Source of the DNA: CBEUVQ01 sp965546615
Lineage (GTDB): Bacteria > Bacillota > Desulfotomaculia > Desulfotomaculales > Desulfohalotomaculaceae
Length of the DNA: 39,665 bases
NCBI GenBank assembly: GCA_965546615.1
Contig: CBEUVQ010000021.1
Location: forward strand, 1-39,665
Direction of reading: 5' to 3'
The translations under genes and the position numbers were made by a program. Of the stretch, positions 31,526 to 39,598 are shown in pieces. Every line of letters starts with the position of its first letter. Position 1 is the first letter of the stretch. The notes below the pieces were generated by a model. The model saw nothing but the letters and a program-made list of their open reading frames with translations, did no database searches and was not told the origin of the DNA.

Positions 31526-31531
31526 ATTATA
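31526..31531 (-). promoter_or_regulatory. -10 box of the putative large RNA
   Basis: TATAAT on the minus strand, preceded at 17 bases by a weak -35 (TGAATA). Transcription would begin near 31519. Confidence 0.55.
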
Positions 31532-31591
31532 ACCGCACTGATTTTTTCTATTCACTGTCGGCAATCTCTTAAAAAACGGTATATAAAGAAG

Positions 31592-31625
31592 AATCTCCAA
31601 GTATAAAATTTAATACTTGGAGATT
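31592..31625 (-). terminator. Hairpin terminator of the SGNH/DedA operon
   Basis: AATCTCCAAGTAT / ATACTTGGAGATT, 13-bp perfect stem with an 8-base loop, overlapping the SGNH stop codon and followed by CTTCTTTAT on the minus strand. Confidence 0.7.
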
Positions 31626-32200
31626 ATTTGCTGTAAAGGTTCTTTAATGCTTTCCGCTAATCGAAAATACCCCCTGCGATTGGGATGACCGCCGTCTGCA
31701 AATAATTCAGAGTTACCCTCGTCGCTTTCTTTTCGGCGAAGCGGTGTAAAAAAGTCTAACGTAGAGATACCGTTTTGAGCGGCAAAATCATTAATCCAAC
31801 TTCTAATACTGTTTAGGTGCAGCAAAAAGCTTTCCACGTCACCGTGATTAAAGTATGTTTTTACTTGTTCTTTAATTATCGGTGCAGGTAACCCTAAAAT
31901 CGGCAAAGCGTTTATTGCTCTGCTTCGCAATATCAGCTTTTCAAAGCAGCACTTCGTTTGTTCTAACGGTATACCCTGCCAGGCATCGTTGGTGCCGCCC
32001 AATATTATCACGAAATTTGGATTATACGCCATAACATCGCGATCAAACCGGGCAAGCATAACGCCAACGGTATCATTGCAGATGCCGGCATTAATTACTT
32101 CTCCGTCAAACCAACTTTTAATGCCGCTTACCCAGCTTGCTTGTTCGCCATAAGGATAGCCCGCAGTAATGCTGTCACCCAAGCATACCAGTGTACGCAT
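31610..32200 (-). CDS. SGNH/GDSL-family hydrolase
   Basis: 196 aa. Catalytic Ser in CLGDSITAGYP (block I), oxyanion Asn in GGTNDAW (block III) and the Asp-His pair in FADGGHPNRRGYF (block V). Members are esterases or lysophospholipases (TesA-like); no signal peptide is visible, so it is probably cytoplasmic. Its ATG follows the DedA stop with no gap, so the two are translationally coupled and may share a role in lipid handling. Confidence 0.93.
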   Translation of the reverse strand: MRTLVCLGDSITAGYPYGEQASWVSGIKSWFDGEVINAGICNDTVGVMLARFDRDVMAYNPNFVIILGGTNDAWQGIPLEQTKCCFEKLILRSRAINALPILGLPAPIIKEQVKTYFNHGDVESFLLHLNSIRSWINDFAAQNGISTLDFFTPLRRKESDEGNSELFADGGHPNRRGYFRLAESIKEPLQQIISKY

Positions 32201-32815
32201 TTAACCTCCGCCTTTTAATTTAACTTTCTTTGACTTGTAGTACTTATACCCCAAGTATAGCAGTATTACCGCCAGTGCGGCAATCCATGACTTTGAACCT
32301 ACCGTTTCCGCCGCTTTGCGCCAGCTGCGGCCGAAAATGCAGCCGAGGGTAATATTAAAAGCACACCACAATGCAGCAAAAATAACGCTGTAAATAAAAA
32401 AACACCCAAACTTTAATCTGCTTAACCCGGCTATATAAGGCGTAATATTGCCGACAGTAGGTATAAACCTGCCGAAAATAATAAAAAACGCTGCGGAATG
32501 TTTCAACTGCTTTTGCGCTTTATCAAGCCTTTCCGGTGTAATTCTTAAAAAACGGCCGTATTTTTCAATAAAAGGTTCACCGATATTTCTTCCCACATAG
32601 TAAGCCGCAGACGTCCCCGGCAGGTAGCCGGCCATTACCGCAAGCACTGCTTCAAATAAACCCAAATCCCCTCTGCTGATTAAATAACCTGACATAATAA
32701 TCATAAAACCGCCCGGGAAAGGCAGACCGAGAGCATCAATAAAAATGCCAAAAAACAGACCGATACCGCCTAACTTAGTTAAGTATTCAAAGACTGTCTG
32801 TACCACCTGCTCCAT
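32201..32815 (-). CDS. DedA-family membrane protein
   Basis: 204 aa. DedA/SNARE-associated pattern: GGIGLFFGIFIDALGLPFPGG, YLPGTSAAYYVGRNIGEPFIEKYGR, and FIIFGRFIPTVGNITPYIAGLSRLKFG (conserved Arg in GRFIP), with four to five membrane helices and a Lys-rich C-terminus. DedA proteins are half-transporters or lipid flippases; some move undecaprenyl phosphate or phosphatidylethanolamine across the membrane. ATG at 32815 is chosen for the GAGGTG six bases upstream. Directly coupled to the SGNH gene. Confidence 0.93.
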   Translation of the reverse strand: MEQVVQTVFEYLTKLGGIGLFFGIFIDALGLPFPGGFMIIMSGYLISRGDLGLFEAVLAVMAGYLPGTSAAYYVGRNIGEPFIEKYGRFLRITPERLDKAQKQLKHSAAFFIIFGRFIPTVGNITPYIAGLSRLKFGCFFIYSVIFAALWCAFNITLGCIFGRSWRKAAETVGSKSWIAALAVILLYLGYKYYKSKKVKLKGGG

Positions 32816-33120
32816 CAAATGCACCTCAAAGATTATTATGTCCCCCCACCTGAACGTTTACCGATAAAATGCGAAAACCCACCGCTTTAGCGGTGGGCTG
32901 TTTTTTACATTATGGCAAGGATCGTAACCGTTCCACACAGTTATTATCCCCGCCGATCAAGTTGTATTCATTATACGGTGGACATGTTAATTTAAAATCA
33001 ATTATATGTTAATTTTATGTTAAAAACTAATACCTGGTATTAAATTATAAGGTTTGCCGATCAGAAATAATCGCAGCTAAACCACATATAATGATTAACA
33101 AAAGGAAAGGATGTGATGCA
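32816..33120. other. Intergenic gap with one orphan hairpin
   Basis: Divergent promoter region between DedA and the small plus-strand gene. The hairpin CCCACCGC-TTTA-GCGGTGGG (32878-32897) is followed on the plus strand by CTGTTTTTT, which looks like a terminator, yet no plus-strand gene ends here. A short RNA or a remnant are possible. Nothing else is seen. Confidence 0.5.
32878..32909 (+). terminator. Orphan terminator-like hairpin
   Basis: 8-bp GC-rich stem CCCACCGC / GCGGTGGG with a 4-base loop and T6 on the plus strand; on the minus strand it is followed by TTTTCGC. Confidence 0.65.
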
Positions 33121-33351
33121 GTGCAAAATACAGAAGAATTAAGCGTTCATCTTTCTAAAATTTTAGAGCAATTGCGCCAAGCGGTAGATGCCAGTGCAGA
33201 GATAAAAAAACGCAGTAAAGATGATGCCAAAGCAGTAGCCGGCACCTGGGAAAACTTTCTGGGAAGTTTTATTGGCTATGTAAAGGAAACAGGCCGGAAA
33301 ACCGGGCAAAATTTATTAAAAGATATCTCCTTCTTTAATATTTGGAAATAA
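33121..33351 (+). CDS. Small helical hypothetical protein
   Basis: 76 aa, not recognised. Mostly helical and charged (SVHLSKILEQLRQAVDASAEIKKRSK, then TWENFLGSFIGYVKETGRKT), no signal or membrane segment. GTG at 33121 has AAAGG about ten bases upstream; the ATG at 33091 has no ribosome site. It lies 63 bases before an SDR gene on the same strand and may be cotranscribed with it. No function is assigned. Confidence 0.6.
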   Translation: MQNTEELSVHLSKILEQLRQAVDASAEIKKRSKDDAKAVAGTWENFLGSFIGYVKETGRKTGQNLLKDISFFNIWK

Positions 33352-33414
33352 TTATCCCCGCTGTTTGGTTTTTTATCTGCAGAAAAGGTAACAATAATCT
33401 CGGAGGTGTATAAA

Positions 33415-34161
33415 ATGTTGCTGCAGGATAAAGTAGCGGTCATCACCGGTGCTGCCTCCGGGTTTGGCAGAGAAACATGCATATTGTTTGCTCAGCATGG
33501 TGCTAAAGTAGTTGCAGCTGATTATGATGAAGCGGGGCATGAACTGGCAAAGGAAATTATCGCCGCCGGTGGAGATGCTGAATTTATACTCACCGATGTG
33601 GCTCAGGAAGATCAAGTTAAAAACCTTATTGATGAAGCGGTAAGCAGTTACGGTAAAATTGATATCGTTTTTAATAATGCCGGCATTTATATTGACGGGA
33701 AAGCAGGCGAACTTTCCATTGAAGACTGGACTAAAGTTTTAGCAGTTAATCTCACCGGCGTATTTTTAGGCTGCAAATATGCCATTCCCCGCTTAATCGA
33801 AAATAAAGGCGGGGTAATTATTAACACTGCATCCGCAGCAGGTTTAATCGGGTTCCCCAATTCCGCTTCTTACGCCGCTTCCAAAGGTGGTGTGATTTCT
33901 TTAACTAAAAATATTGCAGTTGATTATGCCGCCCAAAATATTCGGGCAAACTGCATCTGCCCCGGAACGGGTAAAACCAGAATGACAAAAGAAGTACTGC
34001 AGGATGAAAAAGCTTATCAAATGTTTCTTGAACCCATACCTTTAAAAAGGTTTGCCCAGCCGTCAGATATAGCCAACGCGGCGCTGTTCTTAGCATCAGA
34101 TTTATCTGTCTACATTACCGGTGCTGCGCTGCCGGTGGACGGTGGGTGGACAACAGCATAA
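33415..34161 (+). CDS. Short-chain dehydrogenase/reductase
   Basis: 248 aa classical SDR. Cofactor motif TGAASGFGRE near residue 12, Asp after the second strand (AADYDE) suggesting NAD(H) preference, NNAG, catalytic Ser in NTASAAG, YAASK (Tyr-Lys) and the C-terminal PVDGGWT. It oxidises or reduces an alcohol/ketone; the substrate is unknown. ATG at 33415 with GGAGG eight bases upstream is chosen over GTG at 33406. Confidence 0.93.
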   Translation: MLLQDKVAVITGAASGFGRETCILFAQHGAKVVAADYDEAGHELAKEIIAAGGDAEFILTDVAQEDQVKNLIDEAVSSYGKIDIVFNNAGIYIDGKAGELSIEDWTKVLAVNLTGVFLGCKYAIPRLIENKGGVIINTASAAGLIGFPNSASYAASKGGVISLTKNIAVDYAAQNIRANCICPGTGKTRMTKEVLQDEKAYQMFLEPIPLKRFAQPSDIANAALFLASDLSVYITGAALPVDGGWTTA

Positions 34162-34201
34162 AATTTCCGCAAAAAGCCGGATGTATACTGTCATCTATAA
34201 G

Positions 34202-34230
34202 AAAAAAGCTCGGAAGAACCGAGCTTTTTT
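34202..34230. terminator. Bidirectional terminator between SDR and pyk
   Basis: AAAAAAGCTCGG-AAGAA-CCGAGCTTTTTT, perfect 12-bp stem with A/T tracts that give a U-run either way. Confidence 0.9.
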
Positions 34231-34245
34231 ATCTCTGTAAATTTA

Positions 34246-35997
34246 TTACATTACCCGGGCAGTGCCAATATAAATCAAGCCGCGCTGACCGTCTACCGTG
34301 ATCATCTCTTGATCAGGTATTAATTCCGTCGCACCCTCGACACCAACTACAACCGGAATACCAAGATTTAAACCTACGATAGCGGCATGCGAGGTCAAAC
34401 CGGCTTCTTCAGTGACAATGGCGGAACATTTTTCCATATACTGTACAAAATCACGGTCAGTGCCGACAGCGACCATCACATCTCCGTCTTTGATTTTTTC
34501 AGCGTCTTTTACGTTACGGCAGATTACTGCACGCCCGGTAGCGCCTTTTTGGCCAATACCGCTGCCGCGGGCAAGGATATTGCCAACAGTATGCACTTTC
34601 ATCATGTTGGTGGTTCCATGAACACCAACCGGAACACCGGCAGTAATTACTACCAGGTCACCTGCTTTGATTAAACCGGATGCCAGCGATACTTCCACCG
34701 TAGCGGCAATCATTTCATCAGTGCCGTGAATGTCCCGCACCAACAGCGGCTCAACACCCCAAACCAGCGCCATCTTGCGCATTACCTTTGTGCGGGGAGT
34801 AACAGCAATAATCGGTGCTTTCGGACGGTATTTGGAAATCATTCGTGCGGTGTGTCCGGAAGCAGTTGCCGTTAAAATGGCGCTGGCTCCTAAGTTGCCG
34901 GAAACTTCGCACACTGCATAACTAATACCGTCAGTAACGGTTTTTGCCCGCGAATCAGCATGCTTTTTCATATATTGGGTAAAAGGGAATGACTCTTCAA
35001 CCCGGACGGCGATACGATCCATTGTTTCTACCGCCCGCACCGGATATTTTCCGGCAGCGCTTTCACCGGACAGCATAATGGCATCTGTCCCGTCCAAAAT
35101 GGCATTGGCAACATCAGATGCTTCCGCTCTTGTCGGCCGCGGATTATGGGTCATCGATTCCAGCATCTGAGTGGCGGTAATCACCGGTTTGCCCATTTTA
35201 TTGCACTTATCAATCAGCATCTTCTGAATCAGCGGCACATCTTCAGCCGGAATTTCCACCCCTAAATCGCCGCGGGCAACCATAATACCGTCGGATACTT
35301 TAATAATTTCATCAATATTGTCTACCGCTTCACGGCTTTCAATTTTAGAAATGATATGAATATCTGCTTGGTGTTCTTCTAAAATATCGCGAATAGCCAG
35401 CACATCCGAAGCTTTGCGGATAAAAGATGCGGCAATAAAATCAACTTTTTGCTCAATTCCAAACAAAATATCGTCAATATCTTTATCGGTGAGGGCAGGT
35501 AGATTTACCTGAATACCGGGAAGGTTTACCCCTTTGCGGCTTTTCAGCTCACCGCCGTTTACCACCCGACAGCGCAGGTCGGTATCGTCGATAATTTCCA
35601 ATACCTCCAGCTCAATTAAGCCGTCTGCCAGCAGCACGCGGCCGCCTACGCCCACGTCTTTGGGCAAATCTTTATATGTAACCGAAACTTTGGTATTGTC
35701 ACCTTCAATTTCTTTGGTGGTTAAAGTAAACTCGTCATCCGTCCGCAATAAAACCGGTTCTTTGGCAAAAGTACCCAGTCTGATCTCCGGACCTTTAGTA
35801 TCCAGCATAATTGCTATGTTTTTACCTACTTCAGCGGCCGCCTGGCGGACAAGGTCAATTCTTCGACCGTGATCCTCGTGATTACCATGTGAAAAGTTCA
35901 TGCGGGCAACATTCATACCGGCAAGCATCATCTTAGTGAGCGTTTCTTTATTTTCACTGGAAGGCCCTATAGTACATACAATTTTAGTTCGTCTCAA
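34246..35997 (-). CDS. pyk: Pyruvate kinase with C-terminal phosphohistidine domain
   Basis: 583 aa, longer than the 470 aa minimal enzyme. Catalytic core: KIVCTIGPSSE, NFSHGNHEDH, LDTKGPEIR, the Lys in ISKIESREA, MVARGDLGVEIP and TATQMLESM. The last 80 residues form a PEP-utilizer swivel domain with TSHAA (the His that is phosphorylated in relatives) as in Bacillus/Geobacillus enzymes. It makes pyruvate and ATP from PEP. It lies 28 bases behind pfkA, so glycolysis and malonyl-CoA supply share one cluster. Confidence 0.97.
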   Translation of the reverse strand: MRRTKIVCTIGPSSENKETLTKMMLAGMNVARMNFSHGNHEDHGRRIDLVRQAAAEVGKNIAIMLDTKGPEIRLGTFAKEPVLLRTDDEFTLTTKEIEGDNTKVSVTYKDLPKDVGVGGRVLLADGLIELEVLEIIDDTDLRCRVVNGGELKSRKGVNLPGIQVNLPALTDKDIDDILFGIEQKVDFIAASFIRKASDVLAIRDILEEHQADIHIISKIESREAVDNIDEIIKVSDGIMVARGDLGVEIPAEDVPLIQKMLIDKCNKMGKPVITATQMLESMTHNPRPTRAEASDVANAILDGTDAIMLSGESAAGKYPVRAVETMDRIAVRVEESFPFTQYMKKHADSRAKTVTDGISYAVCEVSGNLGASAILTATASGHTARMISKYRPKAPIIAVTPRTKVMRKMALVWGVEPLLVRDIHGTDEMIAATVEVSLASGLIKAGDLVVITAGVPVGVHGTTNMMKVHTVGNILARGSGIGQKGATGRAVICRNVKDAEKIKDGDVMVAVGTDRDFVQYMEKCSAIVTEEAGLTSHAAIVGLNLGIPVVVGVEGATELIPDQEMITVDGQRGLIYIGTARVM

Positions 35998-36025
35998 TGT
36001 TCCGACCCCCGTTTAGCATATAATT

Positions 36026-36988
36026 TTAGATGGATAATACATTGGCTAATTCCAGAAATTCTTTGTCAATTTGTTTTTTACGGGTAAATACTTCGTCCAA
36101 ATGATAATCTATAATTTCCCCTGCTCGAATTCCAATTACTCTATTGGCATTTCCTGCCTTAAGCACATCTACCGCTTTAGCTCCCATCCGCGACGCCGTT
36201 AAGCGGTCATACGCAGAAGGTATCCCACCACGCTGCAGATGCCCCAAAATAGTTACTCTGGTATCATGACCGGTAATTTCTTTAATTTTTTCACCCACTT
36301 CAAGCCCGCTGGCTGCTCCTTCAGCTACTAAAATAATACTGTGCAGTTTCCCCCGCTTTACACCACGCATCAATTTTTTGCATATTTCGTTAATATCATA
36401 AGGAGCCTCAGGAACGATGATGGTTTCCGCACCACCTGCCAAACCGGCACTGAGAGCAATAAAGCCGGCATTCCGACCCATTACTTCGATAATAAAAGTG
36501 CGTTCATGGGAAGTAGCGGTATCCCTGATTTTGTTAATGGCATCTACAACGTTGTTGACGCAGGTATCGAACCCTATTGTATAGTCAGTTCCCGGAATAT
36601 CGTTATCAATTGTTCCCGGAATGCCTACAACAGCAATACCGTACTCTTTATGAAACGCACTGGCTCCTTTAAATGAACCGTCACCGCCGATCACCACCAA
36701 GCCCTCAATACCGAAGCGAACTACATTTTCATAAGCCTTCGCCCGACCTTCCGGCGTGGTGAATTCTTCACTGCGAGCGGTGTGCAGAATGGTTCCGCCG
36801 CGATGAATAATATCAGCCACCGAACCTAAATTCATCGGCCACATGTCACCTTCAATAAAGCCGTTATAACCCCGATTAATGCCAATTACTTCAATGCCGT
36901 GATATATCGCTTTTCTCACCACTGCTCTTACTGCTGCGTTCATACCCGGTGCGTCGCCGCCACTGGTCATTACAGCTATTCTCTGCAT
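36026..36988 (-). CDS. pfkA: ATP-dependent 6-phosphofructokinase PfkA
   Basis: 320 aa, standard bacterial length. Motifs: TSGGDAPGMNAAVRAVVR, VIGGDGSF (Gly typical for ATP use), PGTIDNDIPGTD (catalytic Asp; Gly where PPi enzymes have Lys), VMGRNAGFIAL and GHLQRGGIPSAYDR. It is the regular allosteric glycolytic enzyme. It is followed by pyk (28 bases) and preceded by accA (38 bases), the same order as in Bacillus. A second, different PFK is encoded at 22146-23216. Confidence 0.97.
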   Translation of the reverse strand: MQRIAVMTSGGDAPGMNAAVRAVVRKAIYHGIEVIGINRGYNGFIEGDMWPMNLGSVADIIHRGGTILHTARSEEFTTPEGRAKAYENVVRFGIEGLVVIGGDGSFKGASAFHKEYGIAVVGIPGTIDNDIPGTDYTIGFDTCVNNVVDAINKIRDTATSHERTFIIEVMGRNAGFIALSAGLAGGAETIIVPEAPYDINEICKKLMRGVKRGKLHSIILVAEGAASGLEVGEKIKEITGHDTRVTILGHLQRGGIPSAYDRLTASRMGAKAVDVLKAGNANRVIGIRAGEIIDYHLDEVFTRKKQIDKEFLELANVLSI

Positions 36989-37026
36989 TTTATCACCCCC
37001 GTCTACCGCAAAAAATGTACTTGATG

Positions 37027-37983
37027 CTAAGCTAATCCCAGCTGCCCGACAGATCTGAATTTCAGATAGCGATTTTCCATCAGTGTATCGACCGGTGTTT
37101 GTGACAGTTCGTTCAAATGCTTACTGATACTTTCCGCTATATTCTTGGCTGCTTGGTGCATGTCGCGATGAGCACCGCCCAGCGGTTCTTCAATAATTTC
37201 ATCTATCACTTTAAAACGCAGCAAATCCTGTGCTGTTAAATTCAACGCCTCTGCCGCTTCTTTAGCTTTGCTGCCGTCTTTCCACAAAATGCTGGCACAG
37301 GCTTCCGGGGTGCTTACCGAAAAAACAGCGTACTGCTGCATCAGTATCCGGTCGGCTGCTGCAATAGCCAATGCACCGCCGCTGCCGCCTTCGCCGATTA
37401 CCACGGTAACCAGAGGTACTCTTATACGAGACATTTCCATAAGTGAACGGGCAATGGCTTCTCCCTGCCCGCGCTCTTCCGCCCCCATACCGCAGTAAGC
37501 TCCGGGAGTGTCTACAAAGCAAAGTACCGGTCGGTTAAATTTTTCTGCTTGCTTCATCAAGCGCAGTGCTTTGCGATAGCCCTCAGGATGTGCCATACCG
37601 AAGTTTCGGGCAATATTTTCTTTTGTATCCTTTCCTTTAACATGACCAATCACAGTTACCGGGCGTCCTGCAAACCGGCCGATTCCCCCGACAACCGCAG
37701 GGTCATCACCATATAAGCGATCACCATGCAGTTCCATAAAATCAGTGATCAAAAGCTTAATATAATCCAACGTATTAGGCCGCTCAGGATGGCGTGCAAT
37801 CAATACCTTCTGCCAAGGAATCAGGTTGCCGTAAATTGATTCTTTCAGCTCTTTTGCTTTAGCATCTAAGGTATTGATCTCGCTGCTTAAGTCTATCCCT
37901 TTTTCTTCAGAAAAAGCTTTCAATTCAGCAATTTTTGTTTCTAATTCCACTATCGGCTTTTCAAATTCCAATAAGCCGGCCAT
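37027..37983 (-). CDS. accA: Acetyl-CoA carboxylase carboxyltransferase subunit alpha
   Basis: 318 aa. AccA pattern: LEFEKPIVELETKIAEL, ARHPERPNTLDYI, the CoA/carboxybiotin site FVDTPGAYCGMGAEERGQGEAIA and VIGEGGSGGALAIA. With AccD it transfers CO2 from biotin to acetyl-CoA for fatty acid synthesis. ATG at 37983 with AAGGAGG inside the end of accD is chosen over the in-frame ATG at 38010. Overlapping translation signals imply coupling with accD. Confidence 0.97.
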   Translation of the reverse strand: MAGLLEFEKPIVELETKIAELKAFSEEKGIDLSSEINTLDAKAKELKESIYGNLIPWQKVLIARHPERPNTLDYIKLLITDFMELHGDRLYGDDPAVVGGIGRFAGRPVTVIGHVKGKDTKENIARNFGMAHPEGYRKALRLMKQAEKFNRPVLCFVDTPGAYCGMGAEERGQGEAIARSLMEMSRIRVPLVTVVIGEGGSGGALAIAAADRILMQQYAVFSVSTPEACASILWKDGSKAKEAAEALNLTAQDLLRFKVIDEIIEEPLGGAHRDMHQAAKNIAESISKHLNELSQTPVDTLMENRYLKFRSVGQLGLA

Positions 37984-37984
37984 T

Positions 37985-38833
37985 TTATTCCTCCTTAACA
38001 TGCAGGGCAATAATATTTGCCAGCGTTTGCTTCATTTTTCTCCGGGGTACAATCATATCCACAAAACCGTGCTGTCGCATAAATTCTGCCCGTTGAAACC
38101 CTTCAGGCAGCTTTTGTTTAATAGTTTGTTCGATAACCCTTGGGCCGGTAAAGCCAATCAGCGCTCCCGGTTCAGCAATAATAATGTCGCCCAGCGAAGC
38201 AAAACTGGCAGTAACTCCCCCAGTTGTAGGGTCAGTGAACACAGAAATATAAAGTACACCAGCCTCATCTAACTTCGCCAGCGCAGCAGAAGTTTTCGCC
38301 ATTTGCATTAATGACAAAATACCTTCCTGCATTCTGGCTCCACCTGATGTTGAAAAAATAACCAGCGGATATTTTTTCTCACCGGCGGTTTCAATAGCGC
38401 GCGTAATTTTTTCGCCCACTACCGATCCCATGCTGGCCATAATAAAACGGGAATCCAGCACCACAATAACTACCGGGAAATTATTAATCGTTCCTTCTCC
38501 TGTTAAAACAGCTTCCTTTAAGCCAGTTAGTTCTTGAGCAGCATTAATTTTATCTTCATAGTTCGGAAAATTTAAAGGATTGCCGGATACAAGGTCAGCG
38601 TCATATTCAACAAAACTGCCTTCATCCAGTGTAATATTTATTCTTTCCTGTGCACCAATCCGAAAATGGTAATTGCATTTATGGCAAACTTTAAGATTTT
38701 TTTCTAATTCCCTGGTATATAGTATTTCACCACATCGGTTACATTTTAACCAAAGTCCTTCGGGAATATCTTTTTTTTCGCCTTCGGGTTTTACCGTAAC
38801 ATATTTTTGTTTACGGAAAAATTCTAAAACCAA
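37985..38833 (-). CDS. accD: Acetyl-CoA carboxylase carboxyltransferase subunit beta
   Basis: 282 aa. Four-Cys zinc ribbon CNRCG ... CHKC at residues 30-55, then the crotonase-type domain with LTGEGTINNFPVVIVVLDSRF, STSGGARMQEG and DPTTGGVTASFASLGDIIIAEPGALIGF. Partner of AccA in malonyl-CoA formation. First of the accD-accA-pfkA-pyk run, 21 bases behind the small DUF2007-like gene. Confidence 0.97.
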   Translation of the reverse strand: MVLEFFRKQKYVTVKPEGEKKDIPEGLWLKCNRCGEILYTRELEKNLKVCHKCNYHFRIGAQERINITLDEGSFVEYDADLVSGNPLNFPNYEDKINAAQELTGLKEAVLTGEGTINNFPVVIVVLDSRFIMASMGSVVGEKITRAIETAGEKKYPLVIFSTSGGARMQEGILSLMQMAKTSAALAKLDEAGVLYISVFTDPTTGGVTASFASLGDIIIAEPGALIGFTGPRVIEQTIKQKLPEGFQRAEFMRQHGFVDMIVPRRKMKQTLANIIALHVKEE

Positions 38834-38854
38834 ACTTTACACTCCCCTTAAATG

Positions 38855-39037
38855 CTAAAAAGAATTAATCACTTCCATCGCTTCTTCTACTTCAGATGCC
38901 GGAACCAATATTTCATATGAGCACGAGTCCCCACAACCAATGGGCTTAATTTTTACCAATAATCCCTCTGCACTAAGTTTTCTCTGTAATTCTTCAGCCT
39001 CAGCTTTGTTATGTGCAATAAACACTACCGTCCACAC
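38855..39037 (-). CDS. Small DUF2007-like protein upstream of accD
   Basis: 60 aa ferredoxin-like-fold candidate: WTVVFIAHNKAEAEELQRKLSAEGLLVKIKPIG then CGDSCSYEILVPASEVEEAMEVI. Proteins of this look sit in front of accD in several Clostridia and are sometimes misnamed; the family (putative prokaryotic signal-transducing or DUF2007) has no firm function. It carries a CGDSC pair that could bind a metal or form a disulfide. GTG at 39037 is preferred because GAGGGGG lies nine bases upstream; the TTG at 39067 has no such site. Confidence 0.7.
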   Translation of the reverse strand: MWTVVFIAHNKAEAEELQRKLSAEGLLVKIKPIGCGDSCSYEILVPASEVEEAMEVINSF

Positions 39038-39367
39038 TTTTGTTAGCCCCCTCTGGTTTCCTAACAACGTCTATCTACTTTTCTACATATAATAATCTAA
39101 TCCCTTTTTCTTCACAGATAATTAGGGATGAATTTTAAACAGAAAAGTTTCTTACTGCCTGCGCTTTGACAGCAGCTATAATTTGATCTCAAAGGCGCAG
39201 GAAAAGAAGAATAAATTTTTCAGATATGACAGAGGACCATCACTTTAAAGGCGCGATGAATCGCGCCTTGTGTCAGCAGTCATCTTCCTTTATTTACCAA
39301 AATGACAATGGTATAAAATAAGTATATCCAGAGTAAACACCCTGGATACTAAGCATTTAAAAAGGCA
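39038..39367. other. Intergenic gap with two hairpins
   Basis: Holds a bulged hairpin CCTGCGC-TTTGA / TCAAAGGCGCAGG (39158-39201), which on the minus strand would sit in the accD leader, and the terminator-like palindrome AAGGCGCGAT-GA-ATCGCGCCTT (39248-39269) behind mtrB. The two share GGCGC. No gene is seen. Confidence 0.5.
39248..39269 (-). terminator. Hairpin terminator behind mtrB
   Basis: 10-bp perfect stem with a 2-base loop, about 100 bases after the mtrB stop; weak U-run. Confidence 0.55.
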
Positions 39368-39598
39368 TTAATCATTGGTATGCAGCACACCATGTTTTGT
39401 CATTACCTCAGCCCGACCACGAATTTTAATTGCTGAGGTATGCTCGGTAAACTGAGCAATTATCACTTCACCTTTATCCAGTTTTTCGCTGTGATGAAAT
39501 TTAGTATCTCTGCCGCGGGTCAAACCGATTATTGTTACACCGTTATCCAAAGCTTTTACAACAATATATTCTCCGGAGATATTGGGTTTTTCCGTCAT
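39368..39598 (-). CDS. mtrB: trp RNA-binding attenuation protein (TRAP)
   Basis: 76 aa, matching the 75 aa Bacillus protein. Very close pattern: VVKALDNGVTIIGLTRG, DTKFHHSEKLDKG, VIIAQFTEHTSAIKIRG. The RNA-binding Lys of the TKFHH segment and the Lys-Arg of AIKIRG are kept, as are the Thr/His residues around the tryptophan pocket. TRAP forms an 11-mer ring that, with tryptophan bound, wraps GAG/UAG repeats in trp leaders. ATG at 39598 has AAAGGG eight bases upstream; the other in-frame ATGs do not. No trp genes or repeat targets are in this window. Confidence 0.97.
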   Translation of the reverse strand: MTEKPNISGEYIVVKALDNGVTIIGLTRGRDTKFHHSEKLDKGEVIIAQFTEHTSAIKIRGRAEVMTKHGVLHTND

